From the NCBI RefSeq assembly GCF_036881715.1, contig NZ_JBAKBF010000011.1, forward strand, positions 103,113-167,112: a stretch of 64,000 bases of DNA, in the 5' to 3' direction. This DNA comes from Pannonibacter anstelovis (lineage in GTDB: Bacteria; Pseudomonadota; Alphaproteobacteria; Rhizobiales; Stappiaceae). Position numbers and translations under genes: made by a program. This document shows positions 17,090-25,919 of the stretch, in pieces (the stretch's first letter is position 1; each line of letters begins with the position of its first letter). The notes under the pieces were generated by a model. The model was given only the letters and a program-made list of their open reading frames with translations, made no database searches and had not been told where the DNA came from.

Positions 17090-18807
17090 TCGTCCCTCCC
17101 GGAGCGGGATTTCGCCTTTGACGCGCCTTTGCTTTTGTCCTTGTCCTTTTCAGAGACCGGCAGGGGCAAACGCAGAGCTTCAAAGAACCGCTTTCCGCCC
17201 GGCCCATAGCCCCGGCAGCTGCGCAGCAAGGCGGCATAGGCCTCGACAACCGGCTGTGCGCGCTCGGGCGGCACGTCTTCAACACTGGCAAACTGATTGA
17301 AGAGCGACAGCACGGTTTCCTCGATCTGCCGCCGCCAGTTCTGCCGCTGCCGCTCTGCCCGTGCCTCTAGGCTTTCGTCCGCACCTTCCTTCAGAAAAGC
17401 GGCGGCAAGCCTGTGAAACTGCGGTTCCGTCATGTCGAAGAAAGCGGCCTGCGCATTGCCCAGCGCGCCCTTTTCCGCATCCGGCGTCTGGCCGGAGAAC
17501 AACGCCCTGCGCAAGGCGTCACGCAGGGCAGACAACGCCGCGCCCCCAGACTCGGAAAAGCTGAGAACCAGCTCGTCCAGCGCCTTCGCCGTGGCCCGGT
17601 CGCGTGCCAGATGCATGGGCTGTTCGGCGAACTGATAGGCCATGGCCTCCATATTGTTCATCGCCCAGCCGCCAACGCGCAAAACCGGATCGCGGCCAAG
17701 CGCCAGCAGAGGAGCCATCCGGATCAACCGTGCAGCGTGCACATTGCGGGGCAAACGCGACAGGCTGCCCTCCCCTTCCCCCGCAGCCGCCGCCATCCAG
17801 TCGCGGTAACCGAAGCGGGCAGTCTTGGGCTTGACCGAATAGGGCGCCTCGCCCTCTTTCATCTGGCGGTAGGGAGTCAGCGGATGCTGCCAGATGCCGT
17901 AATTCATGCCGTAAGGCCGCTGGGCAAAGTGGGTCACCAGCGCCCCCTCCCGCCCCGTCAGGGCGCAGATGCCCGGCTGGGCGGACGCCACCAGCCGCAG
18001 GCGGCGGGGCATGCCGAAGAAAGCCTGCAAGGGATGCGTTGCCCCCGCCTCATCGGGATGAAGCGCCACACCGCCTTCGGAGGTGAGCGTCGGCGCCAGC
18101 CAGGGCAGGATGGTGTGAAGCCGGCTGGCTGCATCACCGGTGCCAAGTTCCGTCACATTGGCCAGCAGCCGGTGCCAGAGCGCAACAGGCGCCTGCCCCT
18201 CATCCCCCACGGGGAACACGAGAACGGACAGCGGCCCGCCACCCCGCATCGACGTGCGGTTGCCCGCCCCGCCAGCCGGAGCAAAGGCCTGCAAGGCATA
18301 GAGCGTCATGGCAGCCGCTGGCAGGCCCAGCGCCGGATAGCGGCCCCGGTGCGTCAGCACATCCGCATTCTTCTTCTGGCCATTTTGGCCCGGCGTATCG
18401 ATGAAAAGCCCTTCAACAGGCGAAAGGGCAGCAGGCTTCAGATCCGCCTCGAAGGCCTCCCGGTCCTGCAGGAAGCGCGGCCCATCGCCCAGCAGCTCGA
18501 AGGCATGGGTGAAACGGGCGATCCGCTCCGCCAGCTCGTCCCGGCCCAGCGCGCTGTCCCACAGCGCCTGCCAGTCATCCTCGCTCTGCACATCAAGGCA
18601 AAGCTGCATCACGCCGATGCTCAGTTCATGGCAGGCGATATCCAGATCCGGCCTCGGCCAGTCAAAGGCGACCGCATAGTCCGCCCCGGCATCCGGCGCA
18701 TCAAAGGCGGAAAAGCCGCAAGCCAGCCCGGCAAAATCCACCCACCGCCGCTCCCCGGATCGCATGACCACGGGAAAACACCGGTCCGTCAGAACATTGA
18801 ACCCCAT
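17086..18807 (-). CDS. cas8e: Cas8e/Cse1 Cascade large subunit
   Basis: Recognises the PAM and recruits Cas3; 573 aa. It begins MGFNVLTDRCFPVVMRSGE, typical of CasA/Cse1, and contains the LFIDTPGQNGQKKNADVLTHRG region corresponding to the loop that follows the N-terminal domain, with a C-terminal helical bundle. ATG 18807 is chosen because GGGGGAG lies upstream; an in-frame codon at 18855 would add 16 unconvincing residues. It is the first gene of the seven-gene Cascade/adaptation operon and has its own promoter-like sequence upstream. Confidence 0.95.
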   Translation of the reverse strand: MGFNVLTDRCFPVVMRSGERRWVDFAGLACGFSAFDAPDAGADYAVAFDWPRPDLDIACHELSIGVMQLCLDVQSEDDWQALWDSALGRDELAERIARFTHAFELLGDGPRFLQDREAFEADLKPAALSPVEGLFIDTPGQNGQKKNADVLTHRGRYPALGLPAAAMTLYALQAFAPAGGAGNRTSMRGGGPLSVLVFPVGDEGQAPVALWHRLLANVTELGTGDAASRLHTILPWLAPTLTSEGGVALHPDEAGATHPLQAFFGMPRRLRLVASAQPGICALTGREGALVTHFAQRPYGMNYGIWQHPLTPYRQMKEGEAPYSVKPKTARFGYRDWMAAAAGEGEGSLSRLPRNVHAARLIRMAPLLALGRDPVLRVGGWAMNNMEAMAYQFAEQPMHLARDRATAKALDELVLSFSESGGAALSALRDALRRALFSGQTPDAEKGALGNAQAAFFDMTEPQFHRLAAAFLKEGADESLEARAERQRQNWRRQIEETVLSLFNQFASVEDVPPERAQPVVEAYAALLRSCRGYGPGGKRFFEALRLPLPVSEKDKDKSKGASKAKSRSGRDE

Positions 18808-18880
18808 CCCACTCCCCCGGCACGGGCCTTGCGCGCTGGCAATCTGCCACCCCAAGACCTACCTTCGCGCGTTAACAGTG

Positions 18881-18909
18881 ATTTGTGCACGCGAGCAGAT
18901 GAGTGTCAA
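18881..18909 (-). promoter_or_regulatory. Putative promoter of the cas8e operon
   Basis: On the minus strand, a perfect TTGACA (18909-18904) is separated by 17 bases from ACAAAT (18886-18881), about 75 bases before the cas8e ATG. It lies in a relatively AT-rich gap after the membrane-protein gene, so the Cascade genes may be transcribed separately from that gene. Confidence 0.5.
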
Positions 18910-18937
18910 GCTGTTGAATACCCGTATAAATTGCACA

Positions 18938-19963
18938 TCACACATCCGCAGCGCGGGATGGGCGGAGGCGGCGGTAGAGGTACTGGATCAGGGTGCCAAG
19001 GCCTCCGATACCCGCAATCCCGAGGAAGGCGGCGATGGCGATGCCGATCTTGTTGGCCGTGTCGAGCGCAACGCTGACGCCGCCAACGGCCCTGCCGATC
19101 CGTGTGAAGAGATCCGCCGAGACGGCAATGGTCTTGGGAAAGCTGCGCACGGGTCTTTCGATGGTTTCTCCGCCGAAAATCAGTTTCTGCCGCAGGTCCA
19201 CGGTCAGTTGCAGGCGTCCTTCCTTGCGGGGCGTCACCACCCAGAGGAAAGTCTCCTCCTGCCCGTCAGGCACCTGCCGCCAGATCATCTCCTTCGGCTC
19301 AATATCGAACCCCGCCCCATGCAATTGCGCCCCGATGGTGGATGACGTTTCCGTCTGCACCGGCGCCAGCGTTACGGGCTCCATCGTGGCGCGGATACTC
19401 ATGGCCGCCGCAGGGCCGGTTGCAGCAACAGTATCGCCCTTTTTGCCCCGGTTGACATAGATGAAAGCATTGTGCGGTGAATCCAGAACCATGTCAGGGA
19501 AGAATTCGCCGCTGATCTCCGTGACGCGCAGTTCCCGGCGCTGAACTTCCTCAAGAATGGCCGCCCGTCCGGCAGCATCAGCCTGCGCATGCCGTTTGCC
19601 CAGCTCCGTGAGGCTGAGACGAGTCAGGTCCTCCGGGAGAATCAGATCTTCCCCCGAGGCGATAGCATGGGGTGACAGGATATAAGCGTGCTCCTGAAGA
19701 TAGACGTAAGATGCCGTTTGGGCGGCGCCATTCATCAGGTGAGCAATTGTAGCGGATGGATCACCGGGAGGCTCCGGATTATTTCCGGGCGAAGGCTCGA
19801 CGGCACCTGTCGTTGTGTAGTCGATCAGGGCCTTCCTGCCGCCGCCATCCAGCCCGGCCACCTCAAGCAGCGCTGTGCCCAGCGGCGGGGAAAACAGCAC
19901 GCCCGCAAAGACGCCCGCTCCGAAAACGGCTGGAACACCCAGCCACCAAACCAGCCTGCCCAT
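18938..19963 (-). CDS. Two-TM membrane protein embedded in CRISPR-Cas locus
   Basis: Not a recognised Cas family. The 341-aa protein has a hydrophobic segment near residues 5-24 and another near 308-330 (IGIAIAAFLGIAGIGGLGTLI) before a basic tail (YRRLRPSR). This suggests both ends in the cytoplasm and a periplasmic domain of about 280 aa. Within that domain, AQLHGAGFDIEP followed by FLWVVTPRKEGRLQLTVDL reads like an Ig-like beta-sandwich; from memory, similar stretches occur in bacterial conflict proteins with caspase-like or NTPase domains. ATG 19963 has GGGGAGGGG upstream. It lies on the same strand as the cas genes, between the distal end of array 2 and cas8e. A CRISPR accessory role is inference from position alone. 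Confidence 0.75.
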   Translation of the reverse strand: MGRLVWWLGVPAVFGAGVFAGVLFSPPLGTALLEVAGLDGGGRKALIDYTTTGAVEPSPGNNPEPPGDPSATIAHLMNGAAQTASYVYLQEHAYILSPHAIASGEDLILPEDLTRLSLTELGKRHAQADAAGRAAILEEVQRRELRVTEISGEFFPDMVLDSPHNAFIYVNRGKKGDTVAATGPAAAMSIRATMEPVTLAPVQTETSSTIGAQLHGAGFDIEPKEMIWRQVPDGQEETFLWVVTPRKEGRLQLTVDLRQKLIFGGETIERPVRSFPKTIAVSADLFTRIGRAVGGVSVALDTANKIGIAIAAFLGIAGIGGLGTLIQYLYRRLRPSRAADV

Positions 19964-20048
19964 GCCGCCCCTCCCCACTCAAGGATGCAAACACTCGCCA
20001 GCCTCAACCCTACGGCAAGGGCAGGAGTGAATCAATCACGGCTTACGG

Positions 20049-20929
20049 GCTTCACCCCCGCGTGTGCGGGGAACACTCGGCCTTCACGCCAAGCTCCCGC
20101 TGAAGGTCCGGTTCATCCCCGCGTGTGCGGGGAACACCCGCGCCGCCTCGGCATAGAGACTGATCAGCGCGGTTCATCCTCGCGTGTGCGGGGAACACCA
20201 TTTGGCCTCGACAGATTGCCGCAGCAGATCCGGTTCATCCCCGCGTGTGCGGGGAACACATGTCATCCAGCGAAAGAGCCCCGTCTGTGTGCGGTTCATC
20301 CCCGCGTGTGCGGGGAACACATGGCCGTGTGATCAAACACGTCATTGACCCGCGGTTCATCCCCGCGTGTGCGGGGAACACGGCTGTGGCCTGATCACCA
20401 CCCGGTGCTGCGTCGGTTCATCCCCGCGTGTGCGGGGAACACATATCGAGCAGCTTGACGGTACCGATTGCCGACGGTTCATCCCCGCGTGTGCGGGGAA
20501 CACATGAGCCGCCCATCCTTCTTCACCTCGGGCTCCGGTTCATCCCCGCGTGTGCGGGGAACACGGGCTCAGGCGCAGAATATCGGCGCGTTGGGCGGTT
20601 CATCCCCGCGTGTGCGGGGAACACCAGCAGGACGCGCCTGCGGTAACGGACACTGCCGGTTCATCCCCGCGTGTGCGGGGAACACTTGCCACGGCGCGTG
20701 CATGGTCTCCGCTGAGTCGGTTCATCCCCGCGTGTGCGGGGAACACGCCATAAGGCCGATCTGCGTTTTGTCATCGCCCGGTTCATCCCCGCGTGTGCGG
20801 GGAACACTCATTGAGCCAGACGCCGGAATATTCCCGGCCCGGTTCATCCCCGCGTGTGCGGGGAACACTGCCCGTCCAACAGCGTTTTCGCCGATTGCAC
20901 CGGTTCATCCCCGCGTGTGCGGGGAACAC
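20049..20929 (-). CRISPR. CRISPR array 2, type I-E, 15 repeats
   Basis: Fifteen repeats of the same 28-base sequence as array 1 start at 20049, 20110, 20171, 20232, 20293, 20354, 20415, 20476, 20537, 20597, 20658, 20719, 20780, 20841 and 20902. The period is 61 except for 60 between 20537 and 20597, giving 14 unique spacers. The leader-distal repeat at 20049 has two changes and that at 20171 one, as expected for old units. The leader is at the right (20930 on), so transcription is leftward. The array separates cas3 from the rest of the cas genes. Confidence 0.97.
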
Positions 20930-20985
20930 TCTTGCTGGAGAGCATTGATCTGACAGTAGAATTTCAAAGAGCGGAAAGCTACCGG
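20930..20985 (-). promoter_or_regulatory. CRISPR leader 2
   Basis: Matches leader 1 (12468-12523) at 51 of 56 positions directly next to the repeat. The differences cluster at four positions in the middle, and similarity stops abruptly after ACCGG. The conserved block probably holds the integration signal, and the rest up to the cas3 stop at 21083 is unrelated to leader 1. Confidence 0.8.
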
Positions 20986-21082
20986 AAAACCGGGGGGCTT
21001 TCGGGGGCGGGTTGGAGAGTGGCGTAAAGGGCTGTGACTGGCAAGAGAAACCCGGCCAGATTGCAGCCCCGGCGAAGCAGGA

Positions 21083-23854
21083 TCACTCTCTTGCCGCGCC
21101 GTTTATCAGGCCATGGCTGCGGCTGTAGGACAGAGAGCGGCTATAGTCCGGGCCCGCATCCAGATGGCCGTCTTCCTCCAGAATGGCGATGACGATGGAA
21201 GCCTCGAACTCCGGCCAGCTGCGGCGCAGGGTTTCGCGGGCGGCGGCGCGGCGCTTTTCTTCTGCCGCATCCGGTGGAGGGGGCGCGTCCCGGCCCTGCC
21301 GGGTAAGAATTGCCTTGCGGCAACTGAGGGCAGACAGGGCCCAGGCCTCTGCCATGGCATCGGGGCCGGGGCCGCCGGGTTCGGCCAGCGGCACCAGCTT
21401 TCCATCCCGCATCCGGGCGATGCGCAAGGTGAGCGTTGCCTCCCCCAGCCTTGTGCCGATTTCCTCATCGGAGGAAAGCTGATCCTGAAGTCCGGTATAG
21501 CCTTCAGCGGGCTTGGCCAGATTGAATTTGGCCAGCTGCCGGTTGCCCTGCTCCTCGCCTTCCGCCATCTGCTGGGCCTGATGAAGGGGCTCCGGCACAT
21601 CGTCCCAGCTGGCCGCATTGTAAACGGCCTCAATCAGCGGACGCATGTCCGCAGGGCTGACGATGCGGCCCCGGCCGAACAGGTGGCGCGCCGTGCGCCA
21701 CACGACGGCTGGCCGCCGATAGGTGAAGGCCGCCTGCTGCAGGACATCGACGCCCCACTTCGCATCCGCCACCTCGTCCGGATCCGCCGAGAGCACCACA
21801 AGAGTGGGGGCGTCAAAGGGGCGGGTCTCCAAGGGCCGCTGCGGCATGTGCCGCCACAGGCGCCCGGCGCGCTGAATCAGCAGATCCACCGGCGCAAGGT
21901 CCGTGAGAATGAGATCGAAGTCGAGATCGAGCGACTGCTCGATCACCTGCGTGGCGACCAGAATGCGGCCGGCGCGCCGCTCCTGCGGGGCATCCTTGCC
22001 GAAGCGCGAAAGGACTTCCGCCTCAATGGCCTGCCGGTCCACCTGCGCCATGCGGGCGTGGAACAGGTCCACCGGCACACCGCCTGCCTCCCTGAGCGCT
22101 TCGAACATGCGGATGGCCGGATCCACCGCATTGCAGATGATGGCAACGGCGGCGCCCTGACGGGCTGCTTCCAGCGCCTCCTGCATCACAGCTTCCCGGC
22201 TGGCAGCCCGGCGCACCGCCACCTCGCGGTGAAGGCGCGGGTCCGTGCCCGGAGCCGTTCGCGTGACGGTGCCTGCATCCAGACGGGTGATCAGGGGATA
22301 GGGAACACCGGCAGGGTCTGCCCCCGCATCCAGGCCCTGCGGCGTGCGCAGGCCCAGCCCTTTGGCAAAGGCTTTCAGCATCGCCGTCTTCTGCGCCTCA
22401 GCCAGCGTTGCCGACAGCACGATGGCTGAGCCGCCCAGCATGGCATGCAGTTCCAGCAGGTGTTCCAGCTCCTTCCCCATATAGGCATCAAAACAATGGG
22501 CCTCATCCACGATCAGCACATGGCTGGCAAGGCCTGCCTGCCGCAGGGCCAGATGCTTCTTGCGCAGAACGGCGAGAAAGGCCTGATCAATGGTGGCAGC
22601 ACCCACATCTGCCAGCAGCGATTTGCGGCGGCTGTCTGCCAGCCAGCTTGCGCAGAAAGCAGAGACAGGCTGGTCGTCCCCACCCGGATCACCGCTCGCA
22701 GGGGTGGCCTGCGCCGTACTGGCCCGGAAAACCTGCGACAGCGCGGCCTGCCCATGGGCAAGCACCAGCGAGGGTGAGCTTCCGTCTTCAAAAAACTGCC
22801 GGTAAACGGGCGCAAGCCGGCCATACATGGCGTTGGCTGTTGCCATGGTCGGCAGGGCCATGAAGACGCCCTCCCCCATGCCCTCTGCCAGCATGCGTGC
22901 GGCCAGCACAAGGGCGGCCTCTGTCTTGCCCGCGCCAGCCGTATCTTCAAGGATGACCAGCGCCGGCGCGCCGGAAAGCGGCAGCTCCGCAGCTGCCTGT
23001 TGCAGGGGCCGGGGCGCGATTGCCGCAGCGGGGGCGACGCGAGCGAGATCCGGCGCGGCGAAGGCAGCGGGCGGGCACAGGCCCTTTTCCCGCACGGCCT
23101 TTCCGGCCGCTTCCAGCGCCAGCGGCCAATAGTCCTCAGCGCCCATGTCCGGCTCCTGCGGCCCGAAAAAGGCAGCATCCGAGCCCACCCAGTCCGCCAG
23201 CGTGATCAGGCCGGCCACAGGCCAGGACAGGGCCTTGAACGTGGAATTGTCCTTCAGTCCCTCCAGCGGCTCAGGCTTTAGGATGCGCGCCAATTCTCCC
23301 GCCACATGGGCAGCGATGGGAATGAGCTGCGGGCCGAGATCGGGATCATTGCAGGCATCCCTTTTCATATCGTCCGGTGGTGGCGGCACACCGTGATGCC
23401 CGGCAATGGCCGCAATCAGCGGTGCCATCTGACTTTGCAGGTAGGCTGGCTTGACAGAGGGAAACAGCCCGGTGAGCAAAGGCGCAATCGATGGATCGCG
23501 CAGCAGCAGCGCCGTATTGCGCCAATGCGATCGCCCAGCCACCGGCACCAATGGCCCAAGCTCGTCCTCAGGCCAGATTTCGGGCCACTTGATCTGGAAA
23601 CAGCGGGAAATCTTGCCAAGGTCATGCAGCCCGGCCAGAAACGCCAGCACCAGCATCAAGCGGTCCTCCGGCACGCCATACCGGGCGGACAGACGGCGCA
23701 ACAGGCCTGGCTTTGCCTGCAAGAGAGATTGTGCCGCCGCCGCCACATCCAGGAGGTGATGCAGCACCGGCTTGTAGGAGATGCCCGCCATCAGATCCGC
23801 AGCAAAGGTCTTGGCCCAGAACCGGCTCGACAAATGATAAAGATCTTCCTGCAT
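21083..23854 (-). CDS. cas3: Cas3 helicase-nuclease
   Basis: Degrades target DNA after recruitment by Cascade; 923 aa. An N-terminal HD nuclease domain (HHLLDVAAA, then GLHDLGKIS) is followed by a superfamily 2 helicase with Walker A DTAGAGKTEAAL, the DEAH box LIVDEAHCFDAY, motif III LSATLAE and motif VI QRAGRLWRH. The ATG at 23854 has AAGGGG 7 bases upstream; an in-frame TTG two codons earlier is possible. It is fused HD-helicase as usual for I-E. Array 2 and its leader lie downstream, so a cas3 transcript would run into the array. Confidence 0.96.
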   Translation of the reverse strand: MQEDLYHLSSRFWAKTFAADLMAGISYKPVLHHLLDVAAAAQSLLQAKPGLLRRLSARYGVPEDRLMLVLAFLAGLHDLGKISRCFQIKWPEIWPEDELGPLVPVAGRSHWRNTALLLRDPSIAPLLTGLFPSVKPAYLQSQMAPLIAAIAGHHGVPPPPDDMKRDACNDPDLGPQLIPIAAHVAGELARILKPEPLEGLKDNSTFKALSWPVAGLITLADWVGSDAAFFGPQEPDMGAEDYWPLALEAAGKAVREKGLCPPAAFAAPDLARVAPAAAIAPRPLQQAAAELPLSGAPALVILEDTAGAGKTEAALVLAARMLAEGMGEGVFMALPTMATANAMYGRLAPVYRQFFEDGSSPSLVLAHGQAALSQVFRASTAQATPASGDPGGDDQPVSAFCASWLADSRRKSLLADVGAATIDQAFLAVLRKKHLALRQAGLASHVLIVDEAHCFDAYMGKELEHLLELHAMLGGSAIVLSATLAEAQKTAMLKAFAKGLGLRTPQGLDAGADPAGVPYPLITRLDAGTVTRTAPGTDPRLHREVAVRRAASREAVMQEALEAARQGAAVAIICNAVDPAIRMFEALREAGGVPVDLFHARMAQVDRQAIEAEVLSRFGKDAPQERRAGRILVATQVIEQSLDLDFDLILTDLAPVDLLIQRAGRLWRHMPQRPLETRPFDAPTLVVLSADPDEVADAKWGVDVLQQAAFTYRRPAVVWRTARHLFGRGRIVSPADMRPLIEAVYNAASWDDVPEPLHQAQQMAEGEEQGNRQLAKFNLAKPAEGYTGLQDQLSSDEEIGTRLGEATLTLRIARMRDGKLVPLAEPGGPGPDAMAEAWALSALSCRKAILTRQGRDAPPPPDAAEEKRRAAARETLRRSWPEFEASIVIAILEEDGHLDAGPDYSRSLSYSRSHGLINGAARE

Positions 23855-24116
23855 GCTCAACCCCTTGCAGCCCTCCTGCTTTCATCAATCATCACGTGCA
23901 TGCGGTCAATCCGGCAGTGGCAGCACCTCATCCTGAAAATTTTTTCCCCGTATTTTCCAAATTGGGCCAAGCCGATCCGGGATTGAGGCGATATAGAAGA
24001 CCCGGTCCCTCGCGCCGGTGGCCCGGCTCTGGGATATTACATCTCCGGTCCTGCCGGAGCGGCCTTCCCAAGAGCCGTGCTTCCGGCCCTCCCAACAGGT
24101 TCCTTGCCCCGTGAAC

Positions 24117-25214
24117 ATGCAATCCAATCCGCACAGTCTTGCGTCCGCAGAAGCAGACAGCAGCCCGGCGCCTCTGGTGCAGATCAAGGGTGTGGCGAAG
24201 ATCTATCCGGCCCGCAGCGGCCATGCTGCCGTCGAGGCGCTGAAGGACATTGATCTGTCCGTCGCGCGCGGGCGCATTCTGGGCGTCATCGGGCGTTCGG
24301 GTGCGGGCAAATCCACCCTGATCCGCCTCGTCAACGGGCTGGAGCGTCCGAGCCGCGGCGCGGTGATCGTCGATGGCACCGACCTGACACAGCTGAGCGA
24401 AGCGGCTTTGCGCGCCGAGCGCCGCTCCATCGGCATGATTTTCCAGCACTTCAACCTGCTGGCCCGGCGCACCGTGTTCGACAACGTGGCCCTGCCGCTG
24501 GAAATCATCGGCGCCAGCCGGTCCGAAATCGAACGGCGGGTGCGCCCGCTGCTGGACCTCGTCGGCCTTGACGGCAAGGCAGACCGTTATCCGGCGGAAC
24601 TCTCCGGTGGGCAGAAGCAGCGCGTCGGCATCGCCCGGGCTCTTGCCACAGATCCCAAGGTGCTGCTGTCTGATGAGGCGACATCTGCGCTGGATCCGGA
24701 AACGACGGAGCAGATCCTTGATCTGCTGCGGCAGGTGAACCGGGAGCTGGGCCTTACCATTCTGCTCATCACCCACGAAATGAGCGTCATTAACGCCATC
24801 ACCGATGAGGTCGCGGTGATCGACGGCGGCAGGATCGTCGAGCATGGCCGCACCTTCGATGTCTTTACAGAGCCGCAGCACGCCACCACGCGCAGCTTCG
24901 TCTCCGCCGTGACCGGCGCCGTGCTGCCGGAGCATCTGCGCGCGAAGTTGCAGAGCGCGCCCCAGCCCGGCGGGCAGGCGCTGGTGCGCCTCATTTTCAA
25001 GGGTGAAGGCAGCCAGAGCCCGTTCATCAGCCACTTCTCGCGTACGCTGGGGCTGGACCTCTCCATCGTTCAGGGCAAGATCGACCAGATCGCAGGCCAG
25101 ACTTATGGCCAGCTCGTGGTCAGCGTTGATGCCGCCCCTGAAACTCTTGCCGCCGTTGAGGCGGGTGCCCGCTCCCACGGCCTGACCAGCGAGGTGCTTG
25201 GCTATGTTGCCTGA
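24117..25214 (+). CDS. metN: Methionine ABC transporter ATP-binding protein
   Basis: ATPase of the D/L-methionine importer MetNIQ; about 365 aa. Motifs are Walker A GRSGAGKST, the Q-loop region MIFQHFNLL, signature LSGGQKQRV, and Walker B LLSDEATSALDP. The C-terminal part (about 275-365) resembles the NIL domain, which binds methionine and gives trans-inhibition. The ATG at 24117 has a weak ribosome site; a GTG at 24111 is close by. I looked upstream for a SAM riboswitch and did not recognise one. Confidence 0.92.
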   Translation: MQSNPHSLASAEADSSPAPLVQIKGVAKIYPARSGHAAVEALKDIDLSVARGRILGVIGRSGAGKSTLIRLVNGLERPSRGAVIVDGTDLTQLSEAALRAERRSIGMIFQHFNLLARRTVFDNVALPLEIIGASRSEIERRVRPLLDLVGLDGKADRYPAELSGGQKQRVGIARALATDPKVLLSDEATSALDPETTEQILDLLRQVNRELGLTILLITHEMSVINAITDEVAVIDGGRIVEHGRTFDVFTEPQHATTRSFVSAVTGAVLPEHLRAKLQSAPQPGGQALVRLIFKGEGSQSPFISHFSRTLGLDLSIVQGKIDQIAGQTYGQLVVSVDAAPETLAAVEAGARSHGLTSEVLGYVA

Positions 25215-25881
25215 TTTCCTGCCGCCGCACATTCTCAAGCTGATCTTCGACAGCCTGCTGCAAACCCTTCACATGGTTGCCGTTTCCGGCCTTCTGGCAA
25301 CGGCCATCGGCCTGCCGCTGGGCGTGTTTCTGGCCACCAGCCGCAAGGGCGAGCTGTTCGCCGCACCTGCCCTCAATGCTGTGCTGGGCCTCATCGTCAA
25401 TGCGGCGCGCTCCACGCCCTTCATCATTCTGGTTGTGGCCATCGTGCCGCTGACCCGGCTGATCGCGGGCACGTCGATCGGCACCACGGCGGCTATCGTG
25501 CCGCTGACGATTGGCGCAACCCCGTTCGTTGCCCGCGTCATCGAAGGCGCCATCCGGGGCGTGGATCAGGGCCTCATCGAGGCCGCCCGCGCCATGGGGG
25601 CAACGCCCTTGCAGATCGTGCGCAAGGTGCTGCTGCCGGAGGCGCTGCCCGCCATCACCCATGCCCTCACCTTCACTGCCGTCAGCCTCATCGGCTATTC
25701 GGCCATGGTCGGCGCCGTCGGCGGCGGCGGCCTGGGTGATCTCGGCATCCGCTTCGGCTACCAGCGCTTCATGCCCGACGTGATGCTAGCCGTCGTGCTG
25801 GTGCTCATCCTTCTCGTGCAAGGCGTGCAAAGCCTTGGCGACAGCCTTGCCCGGCGCTTTGACAAGCGCGCCCGGCATTGA
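25204..25881 (+). CDS. metI: Methionine ABC transporter permease
   Basis: Inner-membrane permease, 225 aa with about five hydrophobic segments. The EAA-type loop (IEAARAMGATPLQIVRKVLLPEALP), which couples to the ATPase, is clear. The start overlaps the metN end by 11 bases, which suggests translational coupling. Confidence 0.92.
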   Translation: MLPDFLPPHILKLIFDSLLQTLHMVAVSGLLATAIGLPLGVFLATSRKGELFAAPALNAVLGLIVNAARSTPFIILVVAIVPLTRLIAGTSIGTTAAIVPLTIGATPFVARVIEGAIRGVDQGLIEAARAMGATPLQIVRKVLLPEALPAITHALTFTAVSLIGYSAMVGAVGGGGLGDLGIRFGYQRFMPDVMLAVVLVLILLVQGVQSLGDSLARRFDKRARH

Positions 25882-25919
25882 AGCTTCCGCTTGTCCTTTC
25901 CCAGAACCGGAGTGCTCAC

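Noticed and set aside
17413..19077. 554-codon plus-strand frame across cas8e and the membrane-protein gene
   Set aside because: Runs antisense across two minus-strand genes and their intergenic promoter; low-complexity composition.
23861..24116. Possible SAM-II or SAH riboswitch upstream of metN
   Set aside because: I compared the region with the SAM-II core as I remember it and found no match, only ordinary GC-rich sequence with a short AT-rich start. A covariance search would be decisive.
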